Source: Eubacterium uniforme (GTDB taxonomy: Bacteria; Bacillota; Clostridia; Lachnospirales; Lachnospiraceae). Taken from it: 64,000 nt of DNA. The position numbers were made by a program, and so were the translations under genes. Positions 33,653-43,814 of the stretch are shown in pieces. The notes below the pieces were generated by a model. The model was not told the DNA's origin, made no database searches, and saw only the letters and a list, made by a program, of their open reading frames with translations. The stretch is from positions 1 through 64,000 of the forward strand of contig NZ_FUXZ01000007.1 in assembly GCF_900167115.1 (NCBI RefSeq). Direction: 5' to 3'. How positions within the stretch are numbered: the stretch's first letter is position 1; every line of letters starts with the position of its first letter.

Positions 33653-35530
33653 ATGAAAAAAATGCTAAGAAAGAAAGAAGAAGGCGCAGTTATGGTCTTT
33701 GTTGCATTGTTAATGGTTGTACTTCTTGCATTTACTGCACTGGCAATTGATTTTGGAACAGCCTATTACAAAAAACAAAAATTGCAAACTGCGTGTGACG
33801 CTGCAGCACTTGCAGGCGTTCAGTACTTACCTAATACAGTAAAAGCAGAAACAGTAGCCAAGGATTATTTAAAGGCTAACTTTAGTAATGCGATTACAGT
33901 AAATGTTGAATTTTTGGATTCTAATAAAAAGATTAGAGTGAGTGCTAATTATAATTCAGAGACAACATTTGGACAAGTTCTAGGTAGTAAAAGTATTGGA
34001 GTTACTACACATGCGGCAGCGGGCACTAAGACAATTACGAAAAGTAATGGTGAGTTTCCATATTTATTATATTCACAGGGTGATTTAAAAATGAATCTTG
34101 GTGGAAAGGCTCATATTAATGGTGCTGTTCATGCCAATGGTGCAGTAGAGTATCAGTGTCAAGATGGAGAGGGCGCTGTTGGACAGATTTCAGCAGGTGG
34201 AGCTGTTAAGATTTCATCAGGCGATATTTATGTAGGTAGTGGAGATGATAAACTTAGATATTCGATTTATAAGTGGACTGGTTCAAGTTTTCAAAAAGTT
34301 AGTGCATCGACTACAGAATTTGATAGTGATATTTCTAGTGGAAATATAAGCGATTATTATTTAATTCCTGTTGGTACTTTTTATACTGCATCAGGTAGTC
34401 CGGTTAATTCATGGAATATAAATTCAAGTAATATGAATGATACATATTATGCTGATTCTGCGCGTACAAAAGAATCACCAATTTATCCATTGAGTGCAGT
34501 GACAGATGTAGTTAAGAAAGAGAAATTTACTGATTGGGATAATGATGCTCCATTAAAAACAATTAAGAATTTACAAAAACAATGTGAAGATAAGATTGAT
34601 GATATTGTAAGTGGATATGTTCACGCGCAAGCTGATTTAGCAGGTCATCCAGGAACAGCACAGTCGGATTCGTATATTGAAACTTCTCATTCGGATTCTG
34701 GCAAAGTTAAAATTAATACGATTAATAATGATTCTAAGTACCATTCAATATCAGGTACTGTAACGCAGAATGCGAGTAGAATTGATGTGGAAGGTCCAGG
34801 ACAGCAGAAACTTCAAATCGCTGGTTCTGGTAAGCTTAAGATAAATGATATTTTATTTAACAGTACTTCGTTAAATAATAAAAATAACAATACTGTTTTG
34901 GTGGTTGATGATAGCGGTAGCGGTGGAGGAAGCTCAAGCGGTGGTAATGGCTTATATGTTGATCCATCAGTTAAAGTTGAAACAGGAAGTATCTATTCAT
35001 ATGGTTCATTAGGTGTTGGTAGATATTCTACTGATCCAACAACGTTTGTTATAAATGGAGATGTATATTGTGATGGTAATTTATGTATAGAAGGTTGTAC
35101 AGTTAATGGAAATATATTTGCAACAGGATCTGTATCAATAAAGAATTGTGCAATTAATGGTTTCTTGGGTGCAGATGGAAATATTAGTTATACAGGTGTA
35201 CCTTCATCAGCCGTTGCCTATACTGAAAGTAATCCAAATACACTAGCAGTATACTCAAGAAATAAGAATGTTAATTTTATAGCTGCTAATGGTAATCCAC
35301 CTCAGTATGTTGCAGGTATTGTTTTAGCAATGAAAGGCCATGCATCGTTATTTGGAGATTTTAAGTTTTATGGTAACGTAATTGCAGATGAGATTACTGA
35401 TACAGCAGGTTCTGCATGGGAAGCTTATCCACTTAGTGCTTTGCCAAATTATAAAGATATTAAGGATAAAGTTATTAATGGTGGAGGCGGATCTCCAATT
35501 ACAGAAACAACATACGTATTAGTTGAATAG
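33653..35530 (+). CDS. TadG-like pilus protein with polymer-like extracellular region
   Basis: The 625-residue protein begins with a TadG N terminus: EEGAVMVFVALLMVVLLAFT (about 8-27), then DFGTAYYKKQKLQTACDAAALAG. The long extracellular part is beta-rich with Gly/Ser runs (GSGGGSSSGG near 425). It also has repeated NGDVYCDGN, NGNIFATGS and NGFLGADGN units, which suggest a beta-helix. ATG 33653 follows GGAGG at 33643-33647; the ATG at 33641 overlaps that site. It closes the Tad operon. Confidence 0.85.
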   Translation: MKKMLRKKEEGAVMVFVALLMVVLLAFTALAIDFGTAYYKKQKLQTACDAAALAGVQYLPNTVKAETVAKDYLKANFSNAITVNVEFLDSNKKIRVSANYNSETTFGQVLGSKSIGVTTHAAAGTKTITKSNGEFPYLLYSQGDLKMNLGGKAHINGAVHANGAVEYQCQDGEGAVGQISAGGAVKISSGDIYVGSGDDKLRYSIYKWTGSSFQKVSASTTEFDSDISSGNISDYYLIPVGTFYTASGSPVNSWNINSSNMNDTYYADSARTKESPIYPLSAVTDVVKKEKFTDWDNDAPLKTIKNLQKQCEDKIDDIVSGYVHAQADLAGHPGTAQSDSYIETSHSDSGKVKINTINNDSKYHSISGTVTQNASRIDVEGPGQQKLQIAGSGKLKINDILFNSTSLNNKNNNTVLVVDDSGSGGGSSSGGNGLYVDPSVKVETGSIYSYGSLGVGRYSTDPTTFVINGDVYCDGNLCIEGCTVNGNIFATGSVSIKNCAINGFLGADGNISYTGVPSSAVAYTESNPNTLAVYSRNKNVNFIAANGNPPQYVAGIVLAMKGHASLFGDFKFYGNVIADEITDTAGSAWEAYPLSALPNYKDIKDKVINGGGGSPITETTYVLVE

Positions 35531-35561
35531 TATATAAATTTTATATAATGATAGTATTTTT

Positions 35562-35598
35562 GACCGATGTTTATGGGGACATAGACATCGGTCTTTTT
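35562..35598 (+). terminator. Terminator of the Tad operon
   Basis: GACCGATGT (35562-35570) pairs with ACATCGGTC (35585-35593), with an inner TATG/CATA extension, followed by TTTTT. Confidence 0.9.
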
Positions 35599-35611
35599 AT
35601 ATTTGACATTA

Positions 35612-35639
35612 TTGACAATTACTTGCATTATGATAAAAT
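35612..35639 (+). promoter_or_regulatory. Promoter of the galactanase gene
   Basis: TTGACA (35612-35617), a 16-bp spacer and TAAAAT (35634-35639) precede the GH53 gene by about 45 bp. A second TTGACA lies at 35603-35608. Confidence 0.65.
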
Positions 35640-35684
35640 ATAAGTATATTTTATGTAAATAAAAAATAATTAGGAGGATAGTTT

Positions 35685-37736
35685 ATGAGAAAAGACATTG
35701 CTAAAAAGACATTAATACTGACACTTTCTTTATCAGTTATGCTTGGATTAACTGCTTGTGGTCATAAGAAGGCAAGTAAGGGTGCAGCTAGTGCTAGAAG
35801 AGAAAGAAAAGAAGTTACTTGGGATAAGGGTGAACTATCAGAAAAACATAAACAGGAGAATAAAGAAGTAACAGAATTATTTGTTCAAAAAATAGATAAT
35901 ATGTCAGAGAACATCATAAAGGGAATGGATGTTTCATCTCTTTTGGTAGAAGAAGCTGCGGGAGTAGTTTATCATGATAAGGATGGCAAAGAAGCAGATA
36001 TGTTAAAGGTAATATCTGATGCTGGATTTAACTGGGCTCGAGTTCGAGTTTGGAAAGATCCTAAAGATAAAGATGGAAATTATTATGGTGGGGGTAATAA
36101 TGACATTGATGCATGTGTTGAGATTGGTAAAAGAGCAACAAAGAATCATTTGAAATTATTAGTTGACTTCCATTATTCAGATTTCTGGGCTGATCCTGAG
36201 AAACAGTATGTTCCTAAGGACTGGGAAGGTTTAGATATTCAGAAAAAAGCTGATCAAATGTATAACTATACAAAGGCTAGTCTTATGAAACTTAAAGATG
36301 CTGGCGTAGATGTAGGTATGGTTCAGATTGGAAATGAAACTAATTCATATTTTTGTGGTGAAGCAACATGGGAGAATATTGCAAAGCTTATGAATTCGGC
36401 ATCAAAGGCTATTAGAGAAATTATGCCAGATGCACTTATAGCAGTTCATTTTACTGATCCAGAGAGAGTATCAGCATATCAGAATTATCTTGTGGTTTTA
36501 GATAACTATGATGTAGATTATGATGTATTTGCTAGTTCATATTATCCATATTGGCACGGAACATTAGAAAATCTAACAAGTATTTTACAAGTTGCTGCTG
36601 ATGAATATGGAAAACTTGTAATGGTTGCGGAGAATTCATATGCATATGATCCTAATGATATGGATGGTTGGACAAATACAATTGGTACAGGTGCAACTGT
36701 AATTCAGGATTATTCATACACAGTAAACGGCCAAGCAAGGGAAATGCGTGACGTTATGGATGCTGTAGTTAAAGTTGGCGATAAGGGTATTGGTGTATTC
36801 TACTGGGAAGGTGGATGGATTGCGGTACCTGAAGATGAAAATGGAAAACGTAAAGAAAAATGGGATAAATACGGTTGCGGATGGGCAAGTAAATATGCCG
36901 GTGATTATGATGCAGACGCTGGACAGTGGTTCGGTGGATGTTCACAGGAAAATCAGGCGTTATTTGACTCTGACGGAAATCCACTTCCATCATTATACAC
37001 ATGGGATCTATGTTATACAGGTTCACTTTCAGAAGTTAAACTTGATATGGTTGAGAATGCAGAAGTTACTATTAAGTTAGGTGATGAAATTGAATTACCA
37101 GGTTCAGTACAAGCAAAATATAATGATGGCTCAACAAAGAGTGTAAGAGCAAAATGGGAAAAACCTAACAAAGAAGCTATGCAGGCTAATGGTCCGGCTA
37201 AATACTTAGTATGGGGTGAAGCCGCGGGTGAACGAGTTAGGTGTATGGTAAATATGGTTGAACCAAACTTCGTTCAGAATTATAGTTTTGAAGAAGCAGA
37301 TGATACAGTTAATTGGAAGATTGATGATAGAAGTGCTGATGATGACGAGCATGAAGTATATATGATGGATAAGGTTACAGATGCATCACTTGGTACACAT
37401 GCTATGCATTGGTATTCAAAGAATAAAGTTGATTTAGATATCACACAGGAAATCGAAGGCCTTGAACCAGGAAAATATAAGATGAGAGCAACATTCCAGG
37501 GTGGTGATAGTACAAATCAGGATATTTATATTTATTGTGTAACAATAGGTAAGACATATAAACAGAATACTGAAGTTACAGAGTATAGATCATTTAGTAC
37601 ACCTGAACTTAATGAAATTGAAGTAGGTGAAGATGGTAAGGTTACAGTAGGAATTCATGTTAAAGCTGATGCTGATGGTGTTAAGGGACCATGGGGCACA
37701 GTCGATGAAGTTTTATTTAATAAAGTAGAAGAGTAA
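35685..37736 (+). CDS. GH53 arabinogalactan endo-beta-1,4-galactanase, lipoprotein
   Basis: The 683-residue protein has a lipoprotein signal with lipobox LTAC (Cys25). A GH53 domain spans about 55-440. Glu218 in QIGNETN is the predicted acid/base and Glu316 in MVAENSYAY the nucleophile. Next come an Ig-like domain (about 440-525, VTIKLGDEIELPGSVQAKYN) and a C-terminal beta-sandwich (about 530-683, NFVQNYSFEE) that looks like a carbohydrate-binding module. It should cut beta-1,4-galactan of pectin at the cell surface. AGGAGG precedes ATG 35685. No galactan transporter or beta-galactosidase is adjacent. Confidence 0.92.
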   Translation: MRKDIAKKTLILTLSLSVMLGLTACGHKKASKGAASARRERKEVTWDKGELSEKHKQENKEVTELFVQKIDNMSENIIKGMDVSSLLVEEAAGVVYHDKDGKEADMLKVISDAGFNWARVRVWKDPKDKDGNYYGGGNNDIDACVEIGKRATKNHLKLLVDFHYSDFWADPEKQYVPKDWEGLDIQKKADQMYNYTKASLMKLKDAGVDVGMVQIGNETNSYFCGEATWENIAKLMNSASKAIREIMPDALIAVHFTDPERVSAYQNYLVVLDNYDVDYDVFASSYYPYWHGTLENLTSILQVAADEYGKLVMVAENSYAYDPNDMDGWTNTIGTGATVIQDYSYTVNGQAREMRDVMDAVVKVGDKGIGVFYWEGGWIAVPEDENGKRKEKWDKYGCGWASKYAGDYDADAGQWFGGCSQENQALFDSDGNPLPSLYTWDLCYTGSLSEVKLDMVENAEVTIKLGDEIELPGSVQAKYNDGSTKSVRAKWEKPNKEAMQANGPAKYLVWGEAAGERVRCMVNMVEPNFVQNYSFEEADDTVNWKIDDRSADDDEHEVYMMDKVTDASLGTHAMHWYSKNKVDLDITQEIEGLEPGKYKMRATFQGGDSTNQDIYIYCVTIGKTYKQNTEVTEYRSFSTPELNEIEVGEDGKVTVGIHVKADADGVKGPWGTVDEVLFNKVEE

Positions 37737-37851
37737 TCACGTTATAAGATGTAGAAAAAGATAATATATTGGGAATTACAAATATAGTAACATTTCGGCC
37801 TTGAGGAGACTTGAGGCCGAATTTGTGCGAAAAAGAAGTAGGGTGATTATA

Positions 37852-39036
37852 GTGGAAAGTTATCTTGTATTTAAAGATTTGGCAATTATTATAGTTGTTG
37901 CAAAATTATTTGGTATTATTGCAAAGAAATGTAAGGCTCCAGAGGTGGTTGGAAGTATAATAGCTGGTATTGTTATTGGCCCTTCGGCACTTCATTTGGT
38001 TAAACAGACTGATTTTTTATCTCAAATGGCTGAGATTGGTGTTTTATTATTAATGTTTTCAGCGGGCCTTGGAACTAATCTTAAGGATTTGATGAAGACA
38101 GGAGTTATGGCATTTTTAATTGCGTGTACAGGTGTGTTTGTTCCGCTTGTGGGTGGTACACTTTTATATATGGGATTTTATGGATATGTACCTATACATG
38201 ATCCAGGTTTTATAAGAGCAATTTATATCGGAACGATAATGACAGCTACGTCAGTAAGTATAACAGTTCAGGTTTTGAAAGAATTGGGTCATTTATCGGA
38301 AAAAGTTGGCACTACTATTTTAAGTGCTGCTATTATTGATGATGTCATCGGTGTTGTAGTTTTAACTGTGGTAATTGGAATGAAGGATCCATCTTCAAAA
38401 CCATTAAAGGTCGTTTCTAATACAGTTTTATTCTTTGCATTATCAATTATTGTGGGAATAATTATATATAAGATATTTAAGATAATAGATAAGAAACATC
38501 CACATACTAGAAGAGTACCTATTTTAGGACTCGCTTTATGTTTTGCTTTTGGATATGTAGCAGAAGCTATATTTGGAATTGCAGATATTACAGGAGCATT
38601 TGTTGCGGGAATTATTCTTTGTAGTATTAATGACTCCGATTATATTGCTAGAAAAATGGATGTTAGTTCTTATATGCTATTTGGTCCAATATTCTTTACT
38701 ATGATTGGACTTAAAGCTGATTTAAGTGGACTTAATAAAGATATGCTATTGTTTTCACTAGCATTTGTTGCTGTTGCTTTAGTTACAAAGATTATAGGCT
38801 GCGGAATTATGGGTAAAATTTGTAGATTTAGCAATAAAGATTCACTTAAAATCGGTGTCGGTATGATGACAAGAGGAGAAGTTGCATTAATTGTTTCTCA
38901 AAAGGGATTGAATGCAGGTGTTCTTGACAGCAAATACTTTGCTAGTGTTATTTTATTGATTGTTGTATCATCAATTATTACACCAATATTTTTAAAGATT
39001 TTATATAAGGATGATAAAGTTGTTAAAGCGGCTTAA
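37852..39036 (+). CDS. Cation:proton antiporter (CPA2/Kef type)
   Basis: The 394-residue protein has 12-13 TM helices and the CPA2 pattern: GSIIAGIVIGPSALHLV (about 38-54), LLLMFSAGLGTNLKDL and IIDDVIGVVVLTVVI with the paired Asp residues of the ion site. MTRGEVALIVSQKGL lies near the end. It exchanges Na+ or K+ for protons across the membrane and lacks a C-terminal TrkA domain. GTG 37852 is the likely start, with TAGGGTG 9 bases upstream. A hairpin (TTCGGCCT with AGGCCGAA, 37794-37821) lies before it. Confidence 0.88.
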   Translation: MESYLVFKDLAIIIVVAKLFGIIAKKCKAPEVVGSIIAGIVIGPSALHLVKQTDFLSQMAEIGVLLLMFSAGLGTNLKDLMKTGVMAFLIACTGVFVPLVGGTLLYMGFYGYVPIHDPGFIRAIYIGTIMTATSVSITVQVLKELGHLSEKVGTTILSAAIIDDVIGVVVLTVVIGMKDPSSKPLKVVSNTVLFFALSIIVGIIIYKIFKIIDKKHPHTRRVPILGLALCFAFGYVAEAIFGIADITGAFVAGIILCSINDSDYIARKMDVSSYMLFGPIFFTMIGLKADLSGLNKDMLLFSLAFVAVALVTKIIGCGIMGKICRFSNKDSLKIGVGMMTRGEVALIVSQKGLNAGVLDSKYFASVILLIVVSSIITPIFLKILYKDDKVVKAA

Positions 39037-39264
39037 ACAAAGTTTATTAGTTTTGTTAAGATATTAGGGTATTTAAAATTCATAATAAAATAATAACATT
39101 AATAATGGTAGTTGTGCATTATTACGAATTTAACGAAAACGATTAAGAAAACAAATAATTATCATTGAAAATATAAATAATGTATGTTAAAATTTTAGAG
39201 ATATTTGTTTAAGATAATGGGTGGAGAGTATAGTAGATTATTCAGAGAAGAAGGAAAGTATAGT

Positions 39265-39834
39265 ATGAAGAAGTTAATTTTAGTCACATCACCACCAGCG
39301 TGTGGTAAATCATTTGTTACTAGAAGAGTAGCTAAGGAGATGAAAAACTGTGTATATCTTGATAAGGATTCATTAATTGTTTTATCAAAACAGATTTTTT
39401 TAGTTGCTCATGAAAACTATAATAGAAGTTCAGATTTCTTTGAGGAGTATATCAGAGATCCTGAATATGATGCAATTATGCAGATTGCATATGAAGCATT
39501 AGATTATAATGATACAGTTTTTGTTAATGCTCCATTTACTAGAGAAATTGAAGACAAGGAATATATGGACAAGTTAAAAGCTGATTTAGCTAGAAGAGAT
39601 ACAAAACTTGTTGTTATTTGGGTTCATACTTCAATCGAGGCTTGTAAGCGTCGTATGATTTCAAGAAATTCTGATAGAGATACATGGAAACTTGAAAACT
39701 GGGATGAGTATGTAAAGAGTAGAAACTTTAATCCACCAGCAGGTGTTGATGATGTTTATATTTTTGAAAACTCAACAGATGAGGAATTTAAAGATTCACT
39801 TGATAAAGTTATCAAGTATTTAAAATCAATATAG
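39265..39834 (+). CDS. P-loop kinase-like ATPase (AAA_33/zeta-like fold)
   Basis: The 189-residue protein starts MKKLILVTSPPACGKSFVTR, where residues 9-16 form the Walker A loop. It then has YLDKDSLIVLSK, a middle FVNAPFTREIEDKE and a lid with CKRRMISRNSDRDTWK. The layout is that of small kinases such as chloramphenicol phosphotransferase or zeta-toxin relatives. No antitoxin is adjacent, so a metabolic or repair kinase is more likely. ATG 39265 follows AAGGAAAG; the open frame to 39205 has no ribosome site. Confidence 0.75.
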   Translation: MKKLILVTSPPACGKSFVTRRVAKEMKNCVYLDKDSLIVLSKQIFLVAHENYNRSSDFFEEYIRDPEYDAIMQIAYEALDYNDTVFVNAPFTREIEDKEYMDKLKADLARRDTKLVVIWVHTSIEACKRRMISRNSDRDTWKLENWDEYVKSRNFNPPAGVDDVYIFENSTDEEFKDSLDKVIKYLKSI

Positions 39835-39840
39835 AGACAT

Positions 39841-39878
39841 AAAAAAGCAATGAAACATAATGTTATCATTGCTTTTTT
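39841..39878 (+). terminator. Terminator after the P-loop kinase gene
   Basis: AAAAAAGCAATGA (39841-39853) pairs with TCATTGCTTTTTT (39866-39878) through 13 bp and ends in T residues. Confidence 0.9.
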
Positions 39879-39999
39879 AACGGTATGATATTATTATATA
39901 TATTGCAAGTATTTTGAAATATAAAGAATAAAGGTTTTATTGATGAATGTATGGAGAATGAATGCATTTGCTGATAAGGCTTAATCAAGGAGTAAGAAT

Positions 40000-41460
40000 A
40001 TGAAGATTAGAACAAGATTTGCACCTAGTCCAACAGGTAGAATGCATGTTGGAAATTTAAGAACAGCTCTTTATGAGTTCTTAATCGCTAAGCATGAAGA
40101 TGGCGATTTTATTTTAAGAATTGAAGATACTGATAGAGAAAGACTTGTTGAAGGTGCGGTTGACATTATTTATAGAACGTTAGAGGGTACTGGACTTGTA
40201 CATGATGAAGGACCAGATAAGGATAAGGGATTTGGACCTTATGTTCAGAGTGAACGTATGGCTTCAGGAATGTACCTTGAATATGCTAAGCAGCTTATTG
40301 AAAAAGGTGAAGCATATTATTGCTTCTGTGATAAGGAAAGACTTGAAAGCCTAAAAACTGGTGTTAATGAAGAAGGTGATAAGGAAATAATTGTTTATGA
40401 TAAGCATTGTTTATCTTTATCAAAAGAAGAAGTTGAAGCTAATTTAGCAGCAGGTAAGCCTTATGTAATTAGACAGAATAATCCAACAACAGGTACAACA
40501 ACTTTTCACGATGAGATTTATGGTGATATTACAGTTGATAATAGCGAACTTGATGATATGATTTTAATTAAGTCAGATGGATATCCAACATATAATTTCG
40601 CTAATGTTGTTGATGATCATCTTATGAATATCACACATGTTGTTAGAGGTAATGAATATATTTCTTCATCACCAAAGTATCAGAGATTATATGATGCATT
40701 TGGTTGGGAATCACCTAAGTATATTCACCTTCCACTTATTACTGATGAAAATCATAAGAAGTTATCTAAGCGTTCAGGACATTCTTCATATGAAGATTTA
40801 ATTGAGCAGGGATTTGTATCAGAAGCAGTTGTAAACTATATTGCGCTTCTTGGATGGAGTCCAGCAGATAACAAGGAAATTATGTCTTTAGATGAACTTA
40901 TTAAGGAATTTGATTATAAGACTATTAATAAGTCACCAGCTGTATTTGACATTAATAAGCTTAAGTGGATGAATGGCGAATACATCAAGATGATGGATAA
41001 CGAAAAATTCTATGAAATGGCAATGCCATACATCGATAAGGTTATTACTAAGGATCTTGATAAGAAAGCTATCTTAGACATGGTAAAGACTAGAATTGAA
41101 GTATTACCAGATATTTGCGATATGATTGATTTCTTTGAAGAGATGCCTGAGTACGACATTGCTATGTATACTCATAAGAAGATGAAGACTAATAGTGAAA
41201 ACTCACTTGAAATATTAAAGGAAGAACTTCCAATTATTGAAGCAACTGATGATTTCTCAGTAGAAAACCTTCATGATTTAATTATGGAATACATTCAGAA
41301 GAAAGAAATCAAGAATGGTCAGGGCTTATGGCCACTTAGAACTGCAGTATCAGGTAAGCAGATGACACCTGCAGGTGCTTTTGAAATCATGAATGTAATT
41401 GGTAAAGAAGAAAGTATCAGAAGAATTAAGATTGGAATTGAGAAACTTGAAAATGCATAA
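40000..41460 (+). CDS. gltX: Glutamyl-tRNA synthetase
   Basis: The 486-residue class I synthetase has its HIGH-type motif in [17 protein letters not shown] (His16) and KLSKR at 254-258. The Rossmann core and the anticodon-binding helices in the C-terminal third are complete (ending [10 protein letters not shown]). It charges tRNA-Glu in the cytosol; in bacteria without GlnRS it can also charge tRNA-Gln. AAGGAGTAAGAAT precedes ATG 40000. No T-box leader is present. Confidence 0.96.
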   Translation: MKIRTRFAPSPTGRMHVGNLRTALYEFLIAKHEDGDFILRIEDTDRERLVEGAVDIIYRTLEGTGLVHDEGPDKDKGFGPYVQSERMASGMYLEYAKQLIEKGEAYYCFCDKERLESLKTGVNEEGDKEIIVYDKHCLSLSKEEVEANLAAGKPYVIRQNNPTTGTTTFHDEIYGDITVDNSELDDMILIKSDGYPTYNFANVVDDHLMNITHVVRGNEYISSSPKYQRLYDAFGWESPKYIHLPLITDENHKKLSKRSGHSSYEDLIEQGFVSEAVVNYIALLGWSPADNKEIMSLDELIKEFDYKTINKSPAVFDINKLKWMNGEYIKMMDNEKFYEMAMPYIDKVITKDLDKKAILDMVKTRIEVLPDICDMIDFFEEMPEYDIAMYTHKKMKTNSENSLEILKEELPIIEATDDFSVENLHDLIMEYIQKKEIKNGQGLWPLRTAVSGKQMTPAGAFEIMNVIGKEESIRRIKIGIEKLENA

Positions 41461-41541
41461 ATAATATTGACATTTGTATTTATGTATAGTAGATTATATT
41501 TATTCGAAGCATATAGAAAGAAATAGAGTTTTATATCTGTA

Positions 41542-41570
41542 AAGAACACGGACTATGTCCGTGTTCTTTT
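41542..41570 (+). terminator. Terminator of gltX
   Basis: GAACACGGAC (41544-41553) pairs with GTCCGTGTTC (41557-41566, loop TAT), then TTTT. It lies 80 bp after the gltX stop. Confidence 0.88.
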
Positions 41571-41618
41571 GCTTTTGTATAACCTATGAGTAATTACCTG
41601 TCACTAATGGGAGGTTTT

Positions 41619-43301
41619 ATGAAGAAATATAATTTAGATGAGTATCAAAAGAAAGCAATAGATGTAAAGGATGGAGCATATCTTTGTATAGCAGGACCAG
41701 GTTCTGGAAAAACAACGGTTATAACTCACAGAGTTTTAAGTCTTATTAATAAAGGAGTTAGTCCTGATAATATTTTAGTGATTACATTTACAAAGAAGGC
41801 GGCGGTATCCATGGAATACAGGTTTAAAAACATGATAGGATTAGATACTTGCATGCCTGTAACATTTGGAACATTTCATTCTGTTTTCTTTAAGCTTATA
41901 AGAATGTACACGAAGATTAATGTTGATAATTTAGCCAGTGATAAGGAAAGGATGAATATTTGTTTTGAAATATTAAAAAAATTAGGGTATTTACAGAAAT
42001 ATGATAAAGATGCCATTAATGATGCACTTAATATGATTAGTGTTTTGAAAAATGATGTCAAGAAAGAGGATGAACAAAATGGGTATGAAAAAAATGGAAT
42101 GCTTGCCATGGTGTCTTCTGAATATGCTAGTAAAATATTATGTATGTATAATGCCTGTTTAAAGGAAAAGGGATTGATTGACTATGAAGATATTTTAATA
42201 ATAATGAGAGAGATATGTGTTAATAATCCTGATATTCTTGAAAAAATACAGGAAAAATATAAATACATTATGGTTGATGAGTTTCAGGATATTAATGAAT
42301 TACAAATGGATATAGTAAATAGAATTGTTGGTAAGTATGGAAATATTTTTGCAGTTGGGGATGAGGATCAGGCTATATATGGTTTTAGAGGGGCAAGAAG
42401 TGATATAATGTTAAGGTTTAAGGAAATATATACTGATTCAACAATTTTAAATTTGAAAAATAACTATAGATCTGATAGTAGTATTATTGATACTTCAAAT
42501 AAACTTATAACTAATAATAAAAAGCGATATAAAAAAGAGATACTAGGTGTTTCGAATATAGATGGAGCATTTGCTGTGAAAATGTATTTAAATGCTAATG
42601 ATGAATATGCTTTTATACGAAATTTGATTGTAAACAGAAAAAAAGGAGAATCTATAGCAATATTAATAAGAAAAAATATAGATGGAGTTGTAATTTCGAA
42701 CTATTTGGATAGATTAGGGATTAAACATGATTTCGATATGATTGGTCATACAATGTATAAGACGGGAATACTATTTGAGGTGATGAAGGATATTAAAGAG
42801 GCGGTTAGAAGTAATAAACTATATAATGTTGATTCTAGAATAATAGGTAAACTAAAGCCTCCTAGAGCTTTGGAATATATATTAAACGCCAAAGGTTATA
42901 ATTTAAGAGCGAAAACAAGTGTTATGGTTGCAGATGGAATAGATATATTAAGGGAGGATTCGAGAAAGTTCAAAACAATAAATGAATGGATTGATTATTC
43001 AGAAGGAATTATTTCAATTGGGAATGAAGAAAAGATAAGGGATGTTTCATTAGAACCATACCCTGTGATTTTAACAATGCATGCCTCTAAAGGTCTGGAG
43101 TTTGATACAGTTATAATTCCTATGTTAAATGAGGGTATAATACCAAACCGAAGGATAGTTACTAACGATGATATGGAAGAGGAAAGAAGGTTATTATATG
43201 TTGCTATGACAAGAGCAAAACATAATTTATACATAACTGCAAGAAAATCAGAGGATGGAAAAAGTTTTGAAATTAGTAGATTTTATAATGAAATAATCTA
43301 G
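41619..43301 (+). CDS. UvrD/Rep-family superfamily 1 helicase, short form
   Basis: The 560-residue protein has motif I AGPGSGKTTVITHR (about 25-38), motif Ia VITFTKKAAVSME, motif II IMVDEFQDINELQ near 217 and motif III GDEDQAIYGFRGA. It also has motif V VILTMHASKGLEF near 480 and VI RRLLYVAMTRAKHNLYI. It is shorter than UvrD or PcrA (about 720 residues) because domain 2B and the C-terminal tail are reduced. It should unwind DNA 3' to 5' in repair. ATG 41619 follows GGGAGG; an ATG at 41586 has no ribosome site. Confidence 0.9.
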   Translation: MKKYNLDEYQKKAIDVKDGAYLCIAGPGSGKTTVITHRVLSLINKGVSPDNILVITFTKKAAVSMEYRFKNMIGLDTCMPVTFGTFHSVFFKLIRMYTKINVDNLASDKERMNICFEILKKLGYLQKYDKDAINDALNMISVLKNDVKKEDEQNGYEKNGMLAMVSSEYASKILCMYNACLKEKGLIDYEDILIIMREICVNNPDILEKIQEKYKYIMVDEFQDINELQMDIVNRIVGKYGNIFAVGDEDQAIYGFRGARSDIMLRFKEIYTDSTILNLKNNYRSDSSIIDTSNKLITNNKKRYKKEILGVSNIDGAFAVKMYLNANDEYAFIRNLIVNRKKGESIAILIRKNIDGVVISNYLDRLGIKHDFDMIGHTMYKTGILFEVMKDIKEAVRSNKLYNVDSRIIGKLKPPRALEYILNAKGYNLRAKTSVMVADGIDILREDSRKFKTINEWIDYSEGIISIGNEEKIRDVSLEPYPVILTMHASKGLEFDTVIIPMLNEGIIPNRRIVTNDDMEEERRLLYVAMTRAKHNLYITARKSEDGKSFEISRFYNEII

Positions 43302-43433
43302 CAATACAATGTGATTTTAAAGTTTTACTTGTGATTATTGCTAAGAAAATATATAATATAGTAGTGTATGTACTTTTTTGAGACATATGAAATTGTTAAG
43401 AGAATTTGATGGTTATACAGAAAGGAAATAAAT

Positions 43434-43793
43434 ATGGTAGATAAGAAGAATAATGAAATTGAAGATATTGATGAAGAAGCGTTAATTACAATCATTACAG
43501 ATGATGATGAAGAAATAGAGTGTGTAATCATCACTATTCTTGAAATTGATGAATATGGTGATTATATTGCACTTATGCCAGTTAGTGCAATTGATGATGA
43601 AGAGGAAGGCGAGTTATATTTATATCGTTATAGCGAGGATGAAGATGAAATGCCAGTTCTCGGAAACATTGAATCTGATGAGGAATTTAATGCAGTAAGT
43701 GAAGCTTTTGAAGATTTCCTTAAGAATGCTGATGAATATGATGAAATCTTATCAGATGAAGACTATGATAAATTCTTAAATGGTGGCGAATAA
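43434..43793 (+). CDS. DUF1292 acidic protein (YrzB-like)
   Basis: The 119-residue very acidic protein has the DUF1292 core TDDDEEIECVIITILEIDEY, then DYIALMPV and EEGELYLYRYSED. It ends in an acidic helical tail with SEAFEDFLKN. The family is widespread in Firmicutes and of unknown function, commonly next to yrrK or folate genes. AAAGGAAATAAAT precedes ATG 43434. folC starts 21 bp later, so the two are probably co-transcribed. Confidence 0.9.
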   Translation: MVDKKNNEIEDIDEEALITIITDDDEEIECVIITILEIDEYGDYIALMPVSAIDDEEEGELYLYRYSEDEDEMPVLGNIESDEEFNAVSEAFEDFLKNADEYDEILSDEDYDKFLNGGE

Positions 43794-43814
43794 TAATAGT
43801 TAGGAAGAATTGTT

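Noticed and set aside
39265-39834. Zeta-type toxin of a toxin-antitoxin pair
   Set aside because: The P-loop fold fits, but no small antitoxin gene is adjacent and the motifs fit general small kinases equally well.
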